Below are positions 18,101-27,835 of a DNA stretch of 64,000 bases, one piece after another (position 1 is the first letter of the stretch; each line of letters opens with the position of its first letter). The notes under the pieces were generated by a model. The model searched no databases, was not told where the DNA came from, and saw nothing but the letters and a program-made list of their open reading frames with translations. This stretch comes from Fibrobacterota bacterium (GTDB taxonomy: Bacteria > Fibrobacterota > Chitinivibrionia > Chitinivibrionales > FEN-1185). Location of the stretch: the NCBI GenBank assembly GCA_003165595.1, contig PLWQ01000040.1:118182-182181 (forward strand), given 5' to 3'. Both the position numbers and the translations under genes were made by a program.

Positions 18101-19253
18101 ACTTCCCCTCGTCGTGAGCATCCTGATGCTGGGTCTGTTCTACGTGTCTCTTCCATTCCTGTACAGCCTTGGCAAGAAGCTTGGCCTGCACAATCCGGCG
18201 GCGCGGATGGCGCCCGTGTGTATGGCGCTGGTTTCCTATGAGTATTGCATGCGGTCGTGGCTTCCGGTGAACGACGGGTTCTTCCACGCGCTTCTGCCGG
18301 TTGTGCTGTTGCTGTATGTGCGATTGTTTTTTGACGCCGCGCCGTCCCGCGCTCGATGGCGGGACCTGGCCTGCGCAACGCTGTTGTCAATTACCCTCCT
18401 GGAATTCCGGGTGCAGTTCATTGTGGTTCTCGGGTGCACCGTGCTGTGCGCCTTGGCCTTTGCCGTTGCCTATCCCTCGCGTTACCGTTTCCCGAAATCC
18501 TTCTTGGCGCTTGCGGCAATAACCATGCTCTTCTACCTGGTTCCCTATATGCTCACTCGGGGCGAGATAGGTGACGGGGTCAGGTATGCGGCCGGAATGA
18601 TCTTTTCTCACGGGTTCCAGAAACTTCTCACCTTTTTTGACTGGACCTTTGTCTTCTGGGTTGCAACACCCTTTCTCCTTGTTCCTGCCGCAAAAGCCGC
18701 CGACCACAAAGTGATTTTCGTGTGGGCGCTGTGCACGTGCTCGTTCGCTTTTGTCGTGCTTCTCCCTTACGAAATGTCGTTCTTCAGGTATGCTGCCTTT
18801 ATCTTCCCGGTGATGTTTATACTTATCAGCAAGCCTTTGCAAACGCGCTACGTGGGACTCGCGCTGATAGCGGTTATGGCCTGCAATTCGCTGTTCAACG
18901 CCACCCGCGCCCCGACGCTGTCCACGCGCGCGCAATTCGTCCGGTACATCGATCGCACAAACGTGCGCCTCGACGACCGGAAGGGAATCCTCCTCAACGA
19001 CATAGCCGTACGGGACTTCTGGTACTTCCTGGGCAAACCCTCGTTTAGAGGCCACCTCGACTGGGCCACGGTCACCGGCGAAGATTCAACCGTTTTTGTT
19101 GCCGGCCCGGACTATTTCGTCGCGGACAGGGAGCGGGAAATTGCCGAATTGGCGCGCGGCCAGGGCTCGCATCTGGAAAGTCAACTTCTCACGCCGGATT
19201 ACCACGATATGGCGGGGGACAAGCTGGTGCGGGTGCGGGTTCACCGTGACTGA
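18054..19253 (+). CDS. GT-C membrane glycosyltransferase, main part (frameshifted 5' end)
   Basis: This frame carries the body of the glycosyltransferase that starts at 17765. It has eight or more transmembrane helices (VVSILMLGLFYVSLPFLYSL, LALAAITMLFYLVPYML, AAFIFPVMFILISK) and a C-terminal soluble domain (FVRYIDRTNVRLDDRKGILL). It was probably never translated separately: codon 1 here (GTG, 18054) has no ribosome-binding site, and the conserved acidic motif lies in the upstream frame. Architecture and size match the intact gene at 9281-10681, suggesting paralogous polyprenyl-phosphate-sugar transferases. Whether active product is made depends on the C8 tract. Confidence 0.7.
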   Translation: MLIFAAGLKLGIPLRKLPLVVSILMLGLFYVSLPFLYSLGKKLGLHNPAARMAPVCMALVSYEYCMRSWLPVNDGFFHALLPVVLLLYVRLFFDAAPSRARWRDLACATLLSITLLEFRVQFIVVLGCTVLCALAFAVAYPSRYRFPKSFLALAAITMLFYLVPYMLTRGEIGDGVRYAAGMIFSHGFQKLLTFFDWTFVFWVATPFLLVPAAKAADHKVIFVWALCTCSFAFVVLLPYEMSFFRYAAFIFPVMFILISKPLQTRYVGLALIAVMACNSLFNATRAPTLSTRAQFVRYIDRTNVRLDDRKGILLNDIAVRDFWYFLGKPSFRGHLDWATVTGEDSTVFVAGPDYFVADREREIAELARGQGSHLESQLLTPDYHDMAGDKLVRVRVHRD

Positions 19254-19313
19254 ACGGTGAACCCGACGAATCGCATGCGTCAAGGCTGGTTGAAAAGCCG
19301 CTGGCCGGGGGAG

Positions 19314-19991
19314 TTACCTTCTGTATCTGTGGTAGGCGTCTCTTCCCCGAACCAGAAACGAGAACGTGAGGCCGACCTCCGCGCCGTTCCCGAGGTATGA
19401 GGCGTCGAAACTTTCGTAGGGCGTTCGGACTGCCCTGGTGGCAATGTCGAACACGTAGCGCAGGGCCAGGTCCACACTGAGCGAAACCCTCCGGGGCATG
19501 TTGAAATTGACGCCGCTCACCACGCCGAGCGCGCCATTAAACGAGAGTATTCCACTGCCGGAGGCGTCGGATTCATCAAGGACAAAGAACCCTTGCTGCG
19601 GCCCAAGCCACCAGCGCAGGCCCGGCGCCTGAATCAATGCAAAACCGAAATCGTTGAGCCAGTTGAAGCGGACCCCGGAAAAATAGTACAACGGCCCCGA
19701 AGCGTCCGCCACGTTATCTGCAACACCCTCTGCGCCGATATTGATCCTGTAATTGAACAGAGACTTGCCGGCCACGTCGTTATCGAAAACAAACCCACCG
19801 CCCAACCGTGTTCTTGCATACGTCAGGTCGGGAAGATCGGTTCGTGATGCATCGTTTCCCGAATATCCGCCTTCGCCGTATCCAGTGGAAGCGTAGAAAC
19901 CAACGCCCGCGGCCATGGCGCCTGGCGGTATCAGAAAAAGCGCGCAGGTGAGAATAATGGTGATCTTCGATGAAAGATTATGAGCGGTCAT
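19314..19991 (-). CDS. Predicted outer-membrane beta-barrel protein
   Basis: 225 residues with signal peptide (ITIILTCALFLIPPGAMAAG). The rest is strand-rich, with aromatic girdle-like spacing and Gly-rich turns (VGFYASTGYGEGGYSGN, GPLYYFSGVRFNWLNDFGFA, VSLSVDLALRYVFDIA, NGAEVGLTFSFLVRGRD), consistent with a small outer-membrane barrel of about eight to ten strands. The end RDAYHRYRR is basic, so insertion signals would sit in FSFLV a few residues earlier. No function assignable. Ends near-convergently with the GT-C gene. Confidence 0.7.
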   Translation of the reverse strand: MTAHNLSSKITIILTCALFLIPPGAMAAGVGFYASTGYGEGGYSGNDASRTDLPDLTYARTRLGGGFVFDNDVAGKSLFNYRINIGAEGVADNVADASGPLYYFSGVRFNWLNDFGFALIQAPGLRWWLGPQQGFFVLDESDASGSGILSFNGALGVVSGVNFNMPRRVSLSVDLALRYVFDIATRAVRTPYESFDASYLGNGAEVGLTFSFLVRGRDAYHRYRR

Positions 19992-20392
19992 TGGTGGTCC
20001 AGGTGAAAGTGTTCTCCGGTGCCGCCTCTTGCGGGCGGATGCGCCGGGCGAAGAAACCGAATATTTAATATAAACGGCGACAGGCCGGGTGCAAAGGACA
20101 TCGAGGACTTATGTTGCCGCAACAATATACACATGGAATAGGGCGTTGCCCGCTCTCCGGGACCAGTTATAACACGCCCTTGCTATTGAGAGGTTTCCTT
20201 AACCCTAGTGCTTTCCCGGATCGACCAACCAGGTCGATTTGATTGGCATTAGATAGAGGCTCCGGCCCGTTTGAACCAAACGCAATGTTTCAGCGACAAT
20301 TGCTTTAGAGTATCAACCGGCCGCGTTTTCATCATCGCCCAGTCAATAATCCAAAGTCGAAGGCCGCCGTCTTTAACCCAAAGGTGGTTCCC
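19992..20392. other. Divergent intergenic region
   Basis: About 400 bases between divergently transcribed genes. An AT-rich stretch (GAATATTTAATATAAACG near 20058-20076) could contain the promoter of the minus-strand gene. No repeat or structure stands out. Confidence 0.4.
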
Positions 20393-22819
20393 ATGAACAA
20401 GCTGTGCAGTCTAGTATCCGCAGTTCTTCTCCTGGTTGCCGCGTCTCATGCCATCGGTTTACAGCACGGAGTTTTTAGAAGCCAATCCACGCAAGGGGCC
20501 CAGTGGCAGGGAACAGCCACAATCACCAGTGAAAAATTCGATATCACCGTGTATCCCGATTATCTCGATGTTGATCTGGAATGGGTCTTTAAGGTCGGCG
20601 GCACCCCGCCTGATTCTTTCAAAAATGCCCTGGAGATTGTAGGCAATCTCAACCTCGACGCGCATTCCACGGTGGTCGGCTTGATCACCTGGTACAAGGG
20701 AAAGATTCTGAAAGGTAAACTGAAAACGGATTCAGTTGCAAAGCAGCAATATGAGAATGTGGTCGATCGCAGCGCCGCTTGTCCGCCGCCGCCTCGCGAT
20801 CCGGTCCTTTTTGAATATGGATGGGGTGATGATAACTACTACATCTCGATCTTCCCTGCAACATTTGACTCAACCCGGACTGTTCGCATACGATACCTGA
20901 TTCCCGCTTTTAATGTTAACGGAGTCAATAAGATTGCCTATCCTTACTCATTTACACCCAATCCGATAGTTTCCATTAAGAAAGGACAGGGAGTGGCGAG
21001 TTACGTGATTGAAGCGGATCAGTCGAAAAGACAATTTGTCAATCTTACCCCCGTCGTGCTGGACGCCAATGTGTATTCTTTTGAGGCGTACGGCGGACCA
21101 GCCGGTCAGTCGATTTCTTACATTGTTCCCACTCTCTCGACCCCGGCCAATGGATCGACAATATACAGCGGTTCCTTTTCCACCCCATCCTTCAAGGGAG
21201 AAGTGTGCCATATCACCACAATGACCGCCCAGGAGGCGCTGGCTCAGTCATCGGTTAAAGAAGATTTCGTGATTTTGTGGCGCTGGAACCATCCGAAAAT
21301 TCTCGCTCGATATGCCCGCCAGATCGTTGAACAATCGACCGTGCTCAAGAAATTCCTCGCCACCCTGAGTGCCGCGAACAAACGGGCAGCGTTGATTATT
21401 TCCAAAGAGGGAGAAAGCCCGATCATCTTCCACCTTGACAAACAAGGCGGCACGGAATTCAACCGCATGGTTGCCTGCCTTGATTCGTTGGGCGGCCAAA
21501 CGGTTGTCGATCCGCCGATGAGCACCACCTACAAGCAGTTGAATGTCTCTTTTGACGCCGCCCAGGAACTGCAGGAATTCAACGCGGCGGTTCAGGCAGC
21601 ATTGAATCTTTTTGAAAAGGATGTTGTGCCGCTCAAGCACCTGTTGATCCTTACGGCCGGCCCGATGGTGATTTCGAACTATTCCTCAGCCCAGAATACT
21701 CCCTGGGATTCAACCATCGATGTCGCTATGCTCAGCACCTACCTTAACGAAAAGGAAATCGACGCGTCGGTTACCATGTCCGTTGAGCAGGCATACTGGC
21801 CGGGAGCCGACATCGGGGGGTTCATACAAAACAACTACTCGCGAATAAGTGTTCTTGCCACCGTGGGAAACGGCGTCGACACCGGCAACATTCAGGTCCT
21901 GCCGTTTGGTGCGTCGGGCTCAACATACTCTTCGAGAGTGCAGACCACCGAAATGCATTTGTATAGCGACCAACCGCTTATCAAGAAAATAAACTGGACT
22001 ATTTTGCAAGGGGCAAACCTGGTTGCGGAGTTTTCCGAATCGCCCCGGGTCGCAAAGATTTCCGACGGAATGCAGTACGCCCGATTGATCGGCTCGTCAT
22101 CGTACCTGGTTCCCCTTGCCGCGCAAATGCCGACCTCGATAGCGTCAAAGGTAGGCTTTATTGACAAGAAATACTCAATCGTTGCCCTTGAGGAGGACTC
22201 ACTGCCGGCATCCATTGCACGCCTCTATGAAAATCACGGCGTACCCGAGCTCGCGCCGGGCGATATTCTCGCTTCCAGCGATGAGCACCTGGAGCCGGTT
22301 GCGCAATGGCTCACCGATCATCCGCCGCAGCAGATGAACAATGACGTAGGCGGAATTGTGGTTTGGAACATTCTTATGCCTGTTGTGGCACGCGCTGTTG
22401 ACGATTTTGCTGCCGGAGCAGCGGTTCCCAATGCCGACCCTGTGGCCGCAAATCAAGCGGTCCGCATGGCGCCGCCGCTGGAGGCGATTTATACCACGAG
22501 CTCCACCGAATATCCGGACTACAGCGATGCGCTTGTCGCCGTTAAAACCGGATTGCCGTATGCAACATCAACCAGCGCTGACGTTGTAACCCTCAAAAAT
22601 GGTTTTCTGGTTGTCAATGTGGGAAGTCTCAAAGTAGACAATGGCAAGCCGGTGATGGTCTCGCTGTTCGATTGTTTCGGCCGAACCGTCGGGCATTGGA
22701 GCGTTTCCGTTGCGCAAAGCCGCATGATCCCCTTGCCCGCGCGGCTTGCGCACGGAGTCTACATGGCTCGGATTACGTGCGGGACGACGATGATTGTGAG
22801 GCCGGTAGCGATAAGATAA
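20393..22819 (+). CDS. Secreted VIT-domain-like protein with C-terminal sorting tail
   Basis: 808 residues from ATG at 20393, six bases after AAGGTGG. Signal peptide (LVSAVLLLVAASHAIG). Residues about 30-220 match the vault/inter-alpha-trypsin (VIT) fold: paired strands ending in ATFDSTRTVRIRYLIPAF, with the sequence VAKQQYENVVDR resembling the VIT motif where A-K-x-x-Y-E is conserved. Residues about 280-560 look like a divergent von Willebrand A-type alpha/beta domain without a clear DxSxS motif. About 730-808 is the C-terminal tail (MVSLFDCFGRTVGHWS, LAHGVYMARITCGT). Eukaryotic and bacterial VIT-VWA proteins are extracellular adhesion or matrix proteins; here the role is unknown. Monocistronic. 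Confidence 0.7.
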   Translation: MNKLCSLVSAVLLLVAASHAIGLQHGVFRSQSTQGAQWQGTATITSEKFDITVYPDYLDVDLEWVFKVGGTPPDSFKNALEIVGNLNLDAHSTVVGLITWYKGKILKGKLKTDSVAKQQYENVVDRSAACPPPPRDPVLFEYGWGDDNYYISIFPATFDSTRTVRIRYLIPAFNVNGVNKIAYPYSFTPNPIVSIKKGQGVASYVIEADQSKRQFVNLTPVVLDANVYSFEAYGGPAGQSISYIVPTLSTPANGSTIYSGSFSTPSFKGEVCHITTMTAQEALAQSSVKEDFVILWRWNHPKILARYARQIVEQSTVLKKFLATLSAANKRAALIISKEGESPIIFHLDKQGGTEFNRMVACLDSLGGQTVVDPPMSTTYKQLNVSFDAAQELQEFNAAVQAALNLFEKDVVPLKHLLILTAGPMVISNYSSAQNTPWDSTIDVAMLSTYLNEKEIDASVTMSVEQAYWPGADIGGFIQNNYSRISVLATVGNGVDTGNIQVLPFGASGSTYSSRVQTTEMHLYSDQPLIKKINWTILQGANLVAEFSESPRVAKISDGMQYARLIGSSSYLVPLAAQMPTSIASKVGFIDKKYSIVALEEDSLPASIARLYENHGVPELAPGDILASSDEHLEPVAQWLTDHPPQQMNNDVGGIVVWNILMPVVARAVDDFAAGAAVPNADPVAANQAVRMAPPLEAIYTTSSTEYPDYSDALVAVKTGLPYATSTSADVVTLKNGFLVVNVGSLKVDNGKPVMVSLFDCFGRTVGHWSVSVAQSRMIPLPARLAHGVYMARITCGTTMIVRPVAIR

Positions 22820-22899
22820 TATGGTTGTACTGAATTGATATGGTGTCACCTGACAATTAGCAAATAAACTAAAGGGAACCTCTAGAAATTGCCTCAATG

Positions 22900-23030
22900 T
22901 CATTGCGAGGAGCGAAGCGACGCGGCACCACGACTTTGACCGCATACAACCCTACAGGAGTAGCCGCGTCCGCGAATCTCCCGTAATTCATCACAAAAAC
23001 GCGAGATTGCTTCGCTTCGCTCGCAATGAC
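22900..23030. repeat. Composite repeat: CATTGCGAGG-type inverted arms around a 68-bp element
   Basis: Left arm 22900-22921 (TCATTGCGAGGAGCGAAGCG...) and right arm 23003-23030 (...GCTTCGCTCGCAATGAC) are imperfect inverted copies of a dispersed repeat widespread in bacterial genomes. Between them lies the third copy of the 68-bp structured element (22919-22983). Either one repeat inserted into the other or they move as a unit. Confidence 0.7.
22919..22983 (+). repeat. 68-bp structured repeat, copy 3 (outer stem lost)
   Basis: Matches the other copies without indels across CGCGGCACCACGACT, then CCTACAGGAGT and CGC-GTCC-GCGAA. The terminal GCGGGG is replaced by CTCCCG, so the outer stem is lost. 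It is oriented as the downstream histidine kinase gene. Confidence 0.65.
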
Positions 23031-23340
23031 AAAACGCTTCCTGTTTTCTTCCCGCTTCACGCCGCTCGCTACGGTTACTACCTCGCATACGTAGAAGAAC
23101 TGGCTTGTGAGTCGTCGCCAGCCGTCCTTCCGCATCATCTTTCGCTGCGCTTTCCTTGATTTTGCCTCGTTTGGAAATCTGTGGTGACTTTTCGCGCGCT
23201 GCCGCCACTGGTTGCCGGCTCATCGATGTCGGCTGATGAAAGGCCACGCCGAAATACATGGAAAAAGACCGCAATTAATGATATGCTTTCTTGTCTCAAA
23301 AGGTTTCGGACAAGAGCGCGGAAAGCAGCGGGGGCGCGGC

Positions 23341-25749
23341 GTGATTGAATTCCTTAGCCTGTGGGCTTTTCTGTCGGCGCTGCTCAATATTTATTTGGGC
23401 GTGAACATGATCCGGGCCGACCGGAATGCCCTGGCGAACAGGCTGTTTTTTATCATCTGTCTGGGGTGCTCGCTCTGGGCACTCACGTTCATGGTGGGGA
23501 ACTACTCGCCGGACAAGAGCGTCAACTGGATAGCGTACAAGGTGTCGGCGCTCGTCTGGTGCGGCATTCCCGGACTGTTCCTGCAATTCATTCTCGTTCT
23601 CACTCGTCAAAGGACACCGTTTCCAAGATGGGTGGTGCCGGCCGCGGCTGGCGCAATTTCGTCGGTGTTTCTGTACAACGCATGGTTTTCGGTCCTGCTG
23701 TACAGCGATTTCGTGAGAGTACCCTTCGGATGGATAGGAGTTGCTCCCCTCCGCAGCCCCTGGCCGCTCCTCTACTCGGCTTACCTGTTCGTGAGCTTCG
23801 CTACGGGAGTCGTCATGGTGATCCGGTGGGGGAAAAACGCGCCCGACCGGCGAACCAGGCGTCAGAGCGGGATCATCGCCTCAACCATTGCCACGGGCGT
23901 CGCTCTTTCGGGAATGACGGACGTGGTTCTGCCTCTTTTGGGATTTCGAGAGCTGCCGTCGATCGGATCACTCCTGTTCGTCATTTGGACATCCGGAATT
24001 TGGTACGCAAGTTTCAAATACCGTTTTCTCATTACCTCGCCTTCGGTTGTCTTTGATGAAGTGCTGTCGGCCATACGCGACCTGCTGGTCTTCCTGGGTT
24101 CCAACGGCGCTATTGTGCGTGTAAACGCGGAAATGGCCGAAATCCTCGGGCAACCGCCCGAAGCGATCGTCGGCCGCCGTATCGAGTCATTCCTTACTCC
24201 CGTTGACAGATTTCCCGACGAAAAAGATCCGAAACTGTCCGCGAATGCGGCTCTTCTCGACACCTCGGAGCGTCAGATGAGTATGCATGCCCATCGAAGA
24301 TATCTCTGCAAAACCTTCCAGGGCGCCGAGATACCCGTCACCGGCTATATTGCGTCCGTCAATGACCGTTCGGGCGACCCCATAGGAACAATTCTGGTGG
24401 CGCGGGACTTCCGCCCGTCGCTGCACCTGATGCGTGAAATTGACGAACGCGAAAGAGCCGAGGCCGGCCTTGCCGCGGCGCGCGACAACCTCGAGATCAC
24501 GGTGCGCGAGCGCACCAGCCAGCTTGAAGAGGTCAACCAGGACCTTCGCGAGGAAATCGAGGAGCGAAAGCGGGTGGAGGAGTTGCTGAGACAAGCCCAA
24601 AAGATGGAGGTTGTCGGGCAGCTTGCCGGGGGAATCGCTCACGATCTGAACAACCTGCTCACTCCCGTACGGGGCTATTCCGACCTTATCGAAAATGCGT
24701 GCCGGAAAGCGGCGCCCGATTCGCCAGGCAAATTGGACCCCGGCCAAATGCTCCGTTGGGCCACCGGCATCTGCAATTCGGCGCGGCGTGCGGTGGACCT
24801 TGTCCAGAATCTCCTGATCATTTCGAGGAAGGGAGCCCGGCAGGAAACGACGGTCGACTTTCACCAGTTGATCGACGACATCATAGGACTTCTCTCCCAA
24901 GTGATCGACCGCAGCATAAAGGTTACCCGCAGGACAACAACCGCCCGAAGCACGATAATCGCCGACCATTCTCAAATGCACAGCGCGCTCCTCAACCTCG
25001 CCATCAACGCGCGCGACGCCATGCCCTGCGGAGGTTCGCTGTCGTTCGAAACCGACGCCATATTTCCGTCACAGCTTCCGCCCGACGTTTTTGTCAAGCC
25101 GGCTCTGGCCGGCGAATACCTGCGCGTGCAGATCCGCGACACCGGAATCGGAATGTCCGACGAGATCAAGAGGAAGCTGTTCGAACCGTTCTTTACAACA
25201 AAGGAGCCAGGCCATGGAACAGGGCTCGGCTTGGCCGGCGTGTACCGGACCGTGGTGAACAGCGGGGGCGGAATTCGGGTGGAAAGCGCCGCGGGCACCG
25301 GAACATGTTTTACGCTCTATTTCCCTCTGGCTATGGACAGCGTCTGCGGGGTGGCGAAGTCCGAGCAACCCGGAGGCCGGTCGTCGAAGAAGAACATACT
25401 GGTTGTTGACGACGAGGAATTAATACGGGAGATGCTCATGGATATGCTGTCGGAAGAGGGGTATTCCGTGGTCACAAAGAACGACGGCCGCGAAGCGCTC
25501 GACTATTTCTCCAACGGGTTTCCGGCCATAGATCTGGTTATCTGCGATCTAAATATGCCCCGCATGGGCGGCGGCGAAATGATAGACCAGTTGAGGCTGC
25601 TGCGGCCCGACCTCAAATTCATCGTGCTCACCGGTTGCGGCGTCGAAGAAAAAATTTCCAAGGTGTCGGCTCTCGAAGGCCTTCGCCGCCTCAACAAGCC
25701 GTTCGGAGTGGAGGCCCTGCTTTCTTCAGTCACTCAGGAGCTTTCGTAG
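23341..25749 (+). CDS. Hybrid sensor histidine kinase (7TM-PAS-HisKA-HATPase-REC)
   Basis: About 802 residues if GTG at 23341 is used; an in-frame ATG at 23278 and others upstream are possible but read through repeat sequence. Residues 1-230 hold seven hydrophobic helices of the HisKA_7TM type. About 245-360 is a PAS domain (FLGSNGAIVRVNAEMAEILG). About 370-425 is a coiled coil. The dimerisation/phosphoacceptor helix has VVGQLAGGIAHDLNNLLTPV with the phospho-His. The ATPase domain shows LLNLAINARDAM (N box), DTGIGMSDEIKRKLFEPFF and HGTGLGLAGV (G boxes). The C-terminal receiver NILVVDDEELIREML has acidic DD, the phospho-Asp in VICDLNMPRMGG and Lys in RLNKPF. An orphan membrane sensor; no output regulator is adjacent. 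Confidence 0.9.
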   Translation: MIEFLSLWAFLSALLNIYLGVNMIRADRNALANRLFFIICLGCSLWALTFMVGNYSPDKSVNWIAYKVSALVWCGIPGLFLQFILVLTRQRTPFPRWVVPAAAGAISSVFLYNAWFSVLLYSDFVRVPFGWIGVAPLRSPWPLLYSAYLFVSFATGVVMVIRWGKNAPDRRTRRQSGIIASTIATGVALSGMTDVVLPLLGFRELPSIGSLLFVIWTSGIWYASFKYRFLITSPSVVFDEVLSAIRDLLVFLGSNGAIVRVNAEMAEILGQPPEAIVGRRIESFLTPVDRFPDEKDPKLSANAALLDTSERQMSMHAHRRYLCKTFQGAEIPVTGYIASVNDRSGDPIGTILVARDFRPSLHLMREIDERERAEAGLAAARDNLEITVRERTSQLEEVNQDLREEIEERKRVEELLRQAQKMEVVGQLAGGIAHDLNNLLTPVRGYSDLIENACRKAAPDSPGKLDPGQMLRWATGICNSARRAVDLVQNLLIISRKGARQETTVDFHQLIDDIIGLLSQVIDRSIKVTRRTTTARSTIIADHSQMHSALLNLAINARDAMPCGGSLSFETDAIFPSQLPPDVFVKPALAGEYLRVQIRDTGIGMSDEIKRKLFEPFFTTKEPGHGTGLGLAGVYRTVVNSGGGIRVESAAGTGTCFTLYFPLAMDSVCGVAKSEQPGGRSSKKNILVVDDEELIREMLMDMLSEEGYSVVTKNDGREALDYFSNGFPAIDLVICDLNMPRMGGGEMIDQLRLLRPDLKFIVLTGCGVEEKISKVSALEGLRRLNKPFGVEALLSSVTQELS

Positions 25750-25915
25750 AATCGCAAGGTTGATTTTCCCCTCGTCATGACAATACCCTCTGGACTCGTC
25801 TGATGTCCATAGTATATCTTTTTACACCAGCCCGCTCCCGAAATGTCTCAAAGACACCTATAAGCTCAGCAAATGTCCATCAGCCATGAAGAACCAATCC
25901 AGAGGAGAGAGAACA

Positions 25916-27616
25916 ATGGGGAAGCAAAGCAACTATTCGTTGGGTAGGTTCACTGCGACTTTTGTCATCTTGATATTTGGTACAGTTTTCTTGCTTGCCG
26001 GTTGTGGAGGAAATTCCGGTGTCGGCCCAGGCGGTTCATCTTCGTACACCGTAACCTACAACGGCAATGGCAATACGAGCGGCAGTGTCCCGAGCAATCC
26101 AACCACGTACAAACAGGGCGAGACTGTTACCGTGCTTGGCAGTACCGGCCTTGTGAAAACCGGGTATTATTTCAATGGCTGGAACACCCTGGCCAACGGG
26201 TCGGGAACGACCTATACGGCGGGTGAGACCTTCACGATGGGCACGGCAAATGTCACCTTGTATGCCACATGGACCGCAGGCGCCAGCGGCTACTCCATAG
26301 TCTACAATAGCAACGGCGGTACCGGCAGCGTCCCGGTTGATTCAAACAGGTATGGGGCGGGGCAGACCGTTACGGTCCTCGGGAATTCCGGTGGCCTAAC
26401 CTTTGCGGGATATTCCTTTGTGGGATGGCAGACCAAGGATGACGGATCCGGGACAACCTATGCGCAGGGCAAGACTTTTACAACGGGCGCGGCAAACGAT
26501 ACCCTGTATGCATTGTGGGCGGGCGGTTATGCTTACACGGCGAATCACCAGGGGGGTTATGGCGGCAGCATCTCTCAGTATACGATCGGCCCCAATGGCG
26601 CGCTCACACCCATGTTCACACCAAGTGTCTCGACAGGAGGGAACGATCCCAGATACATTGCGGTTGACCCGCTTGGCAAATACATCTACGTATCGAACAT
26701 AACAAGCAACACCGTATCTCAGTTCACAATCGGCCCGGATGGATCGCTCACCGCAATGTCCACGCCTACTGTCCTGATGGGGGACGTTACCGGCGGCAAG
26801 TTGTACTATCCTTCCGGCATTGCGGTCCACCCCACCAGCGGGTATGCGTACGTTACGCTTCAGCAAAAGGGCATTGTTAATCAGTATTCGATCGCCGCGG
26901 ACGGGAAGCTCTCGGCATTAACTCCGCCAACAGTATCGTCGGATACGGGGAATGCGAGTAATGCTCCCGTCTCCATCGCTATCGACCCCTCGGGCAAGTG
27001 GGCCTACGTTGCGGACGGCGGCAGCAACGCCATCTCTCAGTACGCAATCGGCGCGGATGGGACGCTCTCGCCATTGACCCCGTTCGTGGTCGCCACGGGA
27101 GGGAAAACCGGTTCAGGGACCGCATTCGACGTCAAGATCGCCTCGACTTCCTCGGGAGGGTATGTCTACGTTGTAAACTATTTTGACGCCACCGTTTCTC
27201 AGTACAGTGTCAACCCGACAACCGGAATGCTCTCACAACTGACCCCGTTTACCGTCCCGGCGGGGGGGACGTACGCTCTTTCCATCGCGATCCACCCCAC
27301 CGGCAAGTTCGCGTATGTCACTATTTTGGCCGCAACGGCAGACGCGGTCGTCGCTCAGTTCACTATCGACCAGGGCACCGGGGAGCTCACGGCAATGGCA
27401 CCGCCCACGGTTTCGGCAGGCGGGGCGGGCACCGCAGTCATTACGGTGGAAGCCTCGGGCAAGTACGCTTATGCAACGAGCGGCGAAAGCGGCTGGGGCA
27501 GTACCTCGGTCGCTCAGTACACCATCGACCAAACGACCGGGGCGCTTACCCTCATGAACAATGCATCGGTCCTGTCGGGAGATGGACCAAGCGGCATTGT
27601 TACCGTGGGGAAATAG
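25916..27616 (+). CDS. Lipoprotein with InlB-type repeats and a lactonase-like beta-propeller
   Basis: 566 residues from ATG at 25916, after GAGGAGAG. The lipoprotein signal ends VFLLAGC. Two tandem ~75-residue Listeria-Bacteroides (InlB B-type/Flg_new) repeats follow: YTVTYNGNGNTSGSVPSNP..YFNGWNT.. and YSIVYNSNGGTGSVPVDSN..FVGWQT. From about residue 205 the protein is a seven-bladed propeller of the lactonase type: repeated blades with Y-x-x-x-x-x-x-S-Q-Y-x-I-x-x-x-G-x-L-x-x-M/L-x-P and P-S-G-K-x-A-Y-V (e.g. IAIDPSGKWAYVADGG). Predicted surface-anchored binding protein; enzymatic lactonase activity is not implied by the family alone. Confidence 0.8.
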   Translation: MGKQSNYSLGRFTATFVILIFGTVFLLAGCGGNSGVGPGGSSSYTVTYNGNGNTSGSVPSNPTTYKQGETVTVLGSTGLVKTGYYFNGWNTLANGSGTTYTAGETFTMGTANVTLYATWTAGASGYSIVYNSNGGTGSVPVDSNRYGAGQTVTVLGNSGGLTFAGYSFVGWQTKDDGSGTTYAQGKTFTTGAANDTLYALWAGGYAYTANHQGGYGGSISQYTIGPNGALTPMFTPSVSTGGNDPRYIAVDPLGKYIYVSNITSNTVSQFTIGPDGSLTAMSTPTVLMGDVTGGKLYYPSGIAVHPTSGYAYVTLQQKGIVNQYSIAADGKLSALTPPTVSSDTGNASNAPVSIAIDPSGKWAYVADGGSNAISQYAIGADGTLSPLTPFVVATGGKTGSGTAFDVKIASTSSGGYVYVVNYFDATVSQYSVNPTTGMLSQLTPFTVPAGGTYALSIAIHPTGKFAYVTILAATADAVVAQFTIDQGTGELTAMAPPTVSAGGAGTAVITVEASGKYAYATSGESGWGSTSVAQYTIDQTTGALTLMNNASVLSGDGPSGIVTVGK

Positions 27617-27835
27617 GCCTAAAAGAGAATATCATTGGTGCACAGTTATTGGGCCGTTTGAGGAGGCGGAGAGCGCGGCGGGGCGCCCATATCTTAGCCT
27701 TGATCTTCCTGCAAGGCGCCAAGATCGTCGTTCCAGATTTGGACCCTTGCAACAGAGACTTCACCGATATCTATCTATTTATATTACTGCAATTCTTTCT
27801 CTGGCAGAACTCACCCACTTATGAAGGATTTCCCC

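Larger units (their letters stand above)
22820..23340. other. Repeat-rich intergenic region
   Basis: About 520 bases holding a composite repeat (22900-23030, listed separately) and adjacent GC-rich sequence with further CTTCGCT-type words. The histidine kinase frame is open through part of it, but no start signal is seen before about 23341. Confidence 0.6.
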
